From the NCBI GenBank assembly GCA_046565865.1, contig JBKHXU010000202.1, forward strand, positions 1 to 8,231: 8,231 nucleotides of DNA, given 5' to 3'. The DNA is from JBKHXU01 sp046565865. GTDB lineage: Bacteria; Pseudomonadota; Gammaproteobacteria; Acidiferrobacterales; Sulfurifustaceae. Positions 6,061 to 8,231 of this stretch are shown here, piece by piece. Both the position numbers and the translations under genes were made by a program. The notes beneath the pieces were generated by a model. The model had not been told where the DNA came from, did not search any database, and saw only the letters and a list, made by a program, of their open reading frames with translations. Position 1 is the first letter of the stretch; each line of letters starts with the position of its first letter.

Positions 6061-6708
6061 ATGAGCGCCACCGTACGCATCGCGCTCTCTAAGGGCCGCA
6101 TCCTGGAAGAGGGGCTGCCGCTGCTGAAGCAGGCGGGCGTGGTGCCGAGCGAGGATCCGTTCACCAGCCGCAAGCTGATTCTCGATACCAATCTCCCGAA
6201 CGTGAAGCTGGTCGTCATCCGCGCCACCGACGTGCCGACATACGTGCAGTTCGGCGCCGCCGATCTCGGCGTGGCCGGCAAAGACGTATTAATGGAATAC
6301 GACGGCGACGGTTTGTACGAGCTGCTCGACCTCGGGATCGGGCGCTGTCGCATGATGGTGGCGGAACCGGCGGCGCTCGCGAGCAAGGACGACCCGAAGA
6401 CTTGGACGCGGTTGCGCATCGCGACCAAGTACGTCAAAACCACGCAGCGTCACTTTGCGCGCAAGGGCATCCAGACTGACATCATCAAGCTCTACGGCTC
6501 GATGGAGCTGGCGCCGCTCGTAGGGCTGTCCGATCGCATCGTCGATCTCGTGAGTTCGGGTCAGACATTGAAGGCCAATGGATTGGTTGAAGTCGAGCGC
6601 ATTGCCGACATCAGCGCCTGGCTTGTCGCCAATCGCGCGGCGATGAAGATGAAGCGCGCGGCCCTGCAAGGCATCGTCGACCGCTTGGCGCAGGCGGTGG
6701 CGGCGTGA
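6061..6708 (+). CDS. hisG: HisG, short form: ATP phosphoribosyltransferase catalytic subunit
   Basis: HisG catalyses the first step of histidine synthesis, joining ATP and PRPP to give phosphoribosyl-ATP. This one has 215 residues against 299 in E. coli, and lacks the C-terminal regulatory domain. It is therefore the short form, which works as a hetero-octamer with the regulatory subunit HisZ. No hisZ is in the window, so it must lie elsewhere. Family motifs include ALSKGRILEEGLPLL (8-22), GAADLGVAGKDVLME (65-79) and the PRPP-binding stretch DRIVDLVSSGQTLKANGL (158-175). The ATG at 6061, one base after the murA stop, gives the normal N-terminus. The frame stays open upstream to 5851, but that part is inside murA and is not family-like. 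The stop overlaps the hisD start (GTGA). Confidence 0.97.
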   Translation: MSATVRIALSKGRILEEGLPLLKQAGVVPSEDPFTSRKLILDTNLPNVKLVVIRATDVPTYVQFGAADLGVAGKDVLMEYDGDGLYELLDLGIGRCRMMVAEPAALASKDDPKTWTRLRIATKYVKTTQRHFARKGIQTDIIKLYGSMELAPLVGLSDRIVDLVSSGQTLKANGLVEVERIADISAWLVANRAAMKMKRAALQGIVDRLAQAVAA

Positions 6709-8012
6709 GCGCGGTCAAGCTGCGGCGCCTTAACGCCGCCGACGCCGGCTTCGCCGACGCCTTCGCGCGCCTGCTCGATCGCGGCGCCGCGGTCGATCCG
6801 AAAATCGCCGCGACCGTCGCCGACATTATCGCCGACGTGCGCAAGCGCGGCGACGCCGCCGTGGTCGATTACACGCGCCGCTTCGATCGCTACGACGTCG
6901 CCGATGCGCGTGCCTTGGAGTTGCCGCGCTCGCGCTGGCAAGCGGCGGTGTCCGCCATTCCGAGCGCGGCGCGCGAGGCGCTGGAGCTGGCGGCGCAGCG
7001 CGTGCGCGACTATCACCAGCGCCAACGCGTCGACTCGTGGCGCTACACCGATGCCGACGGCACGTTACTCGGCCAGCAAGTGACGCCGCTCGATCGCGTC
7101 GGGCTCTATGTGCCGGGCGGCAAGGCGGCGTATCCGTCGTCGGTGCTGATGAACGCAATCCCGGCCAAGGTCGCCGGTGTGCCGGAGTTGATAATGGTGG
7201 TGCCGGCGCCGGACGGCGCATTGAATGACATGGTGCTCGCCGCGGCGGCCATCGCCGGTGTCGATCGCCTGTTCACCGTCGGCGGCGCGCAAGCCGTCGC
7301 GGCGCTCGCCTACGGCACCGAAACCATCCCGCGCGTGGACAAGATCGTCGGCCCCGGCAACGCCTACGTGGCGCAGGCCAAGCGCCAGGTCTATGGCCAG
7401 GTCGATATCGATATGATCGCCGGACCCTCGGAAGTGGTCATCGTGTGCGACGGCAAGACCGATCCCGACTGGGTGGCGATGGATTTGTTTTCCCAAGCCG
7501 AGCACGACACTGACGCGCAGTCGATTCTCATCAGTCTCGATGCTGCGTACACCGACCGCGTCGCGCAAGCGATCGAGCGCCTGTTGACGACGATGGAACG
7601 TCGCGACATTATCCGCGGCGCGCTGGAAGGTCGCGGCGCGCTCATCACCGCGCGCGATCTCGATCAGGCCGTCGACCTCGTCAATCGTATCGCACCCGAG
7701 CATCTGCAACTCTCGCTCGACAGCGCGCTTGAAGTGGCCGCGCGCGTGCGCCACGCGGGCGCGATCTTCCTCGGCCGCTACACCGCCGAAGTGCTGGGCG
7801 ATTACTGCGCCGGCCCGAATCACGTGCTGCCCACCTCCGGCACTGCGCGCTTCTCATCGCCGCTCGGCGTCTACGATTTTCAAAAGCGCACCAGCCTCAT
7901 CGAGTGCAGCGCCGCCACCGCCGACCGCCTCGGCCGCACCGCCTCCGTGCTCGCGCGCGGCGAAGGCCTGACCGCACACGCCCGTTCGGCGGAGTACCGC
8001 ATCAAGAAGTGA
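6705..8012 (+). CDS. hisD: HisD: histidinol dehydrogenase
   Basis: HisD carries out the last two steps of histidine synthesis, oxidising histidinol to histidine with two NAD+, using a zinc ion. The length of 435 residues is typical. The zinc ligands are visible as Gln264 and His267 (SQAEHD), Asp366 (GDYCAGPNHVLPT) and His425 (LTAHARSAE). The catalytic pair Glu332-His333 lies in APEHLQL. Further family blocks are VGLYVPGGKAAYPSSVLMNA (132-151) and KIVGPGNAYVAQAKR (213-227). The GTG start overlaps the hisG stop by four bases, so translation is likely coupled, and no strong ribosome binding site is seen. hisC follows 10 bases later. The gene appears complete and ordinary. Confidence 0.98.
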   Translation: MSAVKLRRLNAADAGFADAFARLLDRGAAVDPKIAATVADIIADVRKRGDAAVVDYTRRFDRYDVADARALELPRSRWQAAVSAIPSAAREALELAAQRVRDYHQRQRVDSWRYTDADGTLLGQQVTPLDRVGLYVPGGKAAYPSSVLMNAIPAKVAGVPELIMVVPAPDGALNDMVLAAAAIAGVDRLFTVGGAQAVAALAYGTETIPRVDKIVGPGNAYVAQAKRQVYGQVDIDMIAGPSEVVIVCDGKTDPDWVAMDLFSQAEHDTDAQSILISLDAAYTDRVAQAIERLLTTMERRDIIRGALEGRGALITARDLDQAVDLVNRIAPEHLQLSLDSALEVAARVRHAGAIFLGRYTAEVLGDYCAGPNHVLPTSGTARFSSPLGVYDFQKRTSLIECSAATADRLGRTASVLARGEGLTAHARSAEYRIKK

Positions 8013-8022
8013 CGTGGCGGCC

Positions 8023-8231
8023 ATGCCCGATCCCTTGCAGTCCAAAATAGACGCGCTGATCCGATCTGAGGTGCGCGCGCTCAAGGCCTATCACGTCCCC
8101 GACGCGCGCGGCCTGGTGAAGCTAGACGCCATGGAGAATCCGTACCCGTGGCCGGAGGAGTTGCGCGCGCGATGGTTGGAGCGGCTGCGCGAAGTGTCGG
8201 TCAATCGCTATCCCGATCCGCACGCACGCGT
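8023..8231 (+). CDS. hisC: HisC: histidinol-phosphate aminotransferase (partial, 5' end)
   Basis: The first 69 codons of a PLP-dependent aminotransferase of the HisC family are present, and the gene runs off the window. HisC converts imidazole-acetol phosphate and glutamate to histidinol phosphate. Recognisable N-terminal features are VRALKAYHVPDARGLVKLDAMENPYP, with the ENP motif at 38-40, and NRYPDP at 61-66, both usual for HisC. The PLP lysine would be further on and cannot be seen. I chose the ATG at 8023, with GGCGG close before it; a GTG at 8014 in the same frame would add three residues and cannot be excluded. Its place after hisG and hisD supports the function over other class I/II aminotransferases. 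Confidence 0.93.
   Translation, partial: MPDPLQSKIDALIRSEVRALKAYHVPDARGLVKLDAMENPYPWPEELRARWLERLREVSVNRYPDPHAR

Noticed and set aside
5040..6443. Long open frame on the minus strand (467 codons) across murA and hisG
   Set aside because: It lies opposite two clearly conserved genes, its translation is rich in Arg, Ala and His with no domain I recognise, and such antisense frames are expected in GC-rich DNA.
7065..7823. Minus-strand open frame of 252 codons inside hisD
   Set aside because: It is the antisense shadow of the hisD coding frame, with no recognisable motif and no ribosome binding site worth noting.
8014..8022. GTG at 8014 as the start of hisC
   Set aside because: Possible, but ATG at 8023 is the stronger start codon and the three added residues bring no family similarity. 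Kept only as an alternative.

Overview
The window is a dense run of genes, all on the + strand, from a GC-rich proteobacterium. The gene order mlaFEDCB ... BolA-family gene, murA, hisG, hisD, hisC is the order I know from Pseudomonas and many Betaproteobacteria, so a gamma- or betaproteobacterium is the best guess. The sequence alone does not fix genus or family. The short form of HisG is compatible with either class.

Region 1 (1-2309) is an mla phospholipid-transport operon. It holds the last codons of mlaF, then mlaE (inner-membrane permease), mlaD (membrane-anchored MCE protein), mlaC (periplasmic lipid carrier) and mlaB (STAS partner of the ATPase). Together these encode the inner-membrane and periplasmic parts of the Mla pathway, which keeps outer-membrane lipid asymmetry. 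Region 2 (2293-3998) is an ABC ATPase and ABC-2 permease pair very like E. coli YadG/YadH. It overlaps mlaB and so is translated from the same message.

Region 3 (about 4012-4670) is a compact iron-sulfur unit. It has a good sigma70-like promoter, a short IbaG-type BolA protein, a monothiol CGFS glutaredoxin (Grx4/GrxD), and a strong intrinsic terminator. BolA and CGFS glutaredoxins are known to form [2Fe-2S]-bridged complexes, and here they sit side by side. The promoter lies so close to the ibaG ATG that the mRNA may be leaderless.

Region 4 (4737-8231) is murA (first committed step of peptidoglycan synthesis) followed by hisG (short form, which needs HisZ), hisD and the start of hisC. Spacing is 1 bp, a 4-bp overlap and 10 bp, so these are probably co-transcribed. 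The 119-bp gap before murA contains the terminator and a small inverted repeat, but no promoter I can defend.

Most of the window is conserved housekeeping sequence. I see no mobile element, CRISPR array, tRNA or rRNA, and no gap above 300 bases. The points most worth a second look are the possibly leaderless ibaG, the ibaG-grxD pair placed between mla and murA, and the YadGH-like transporter inside the mla operon. I do not see a plausible wholly new system.
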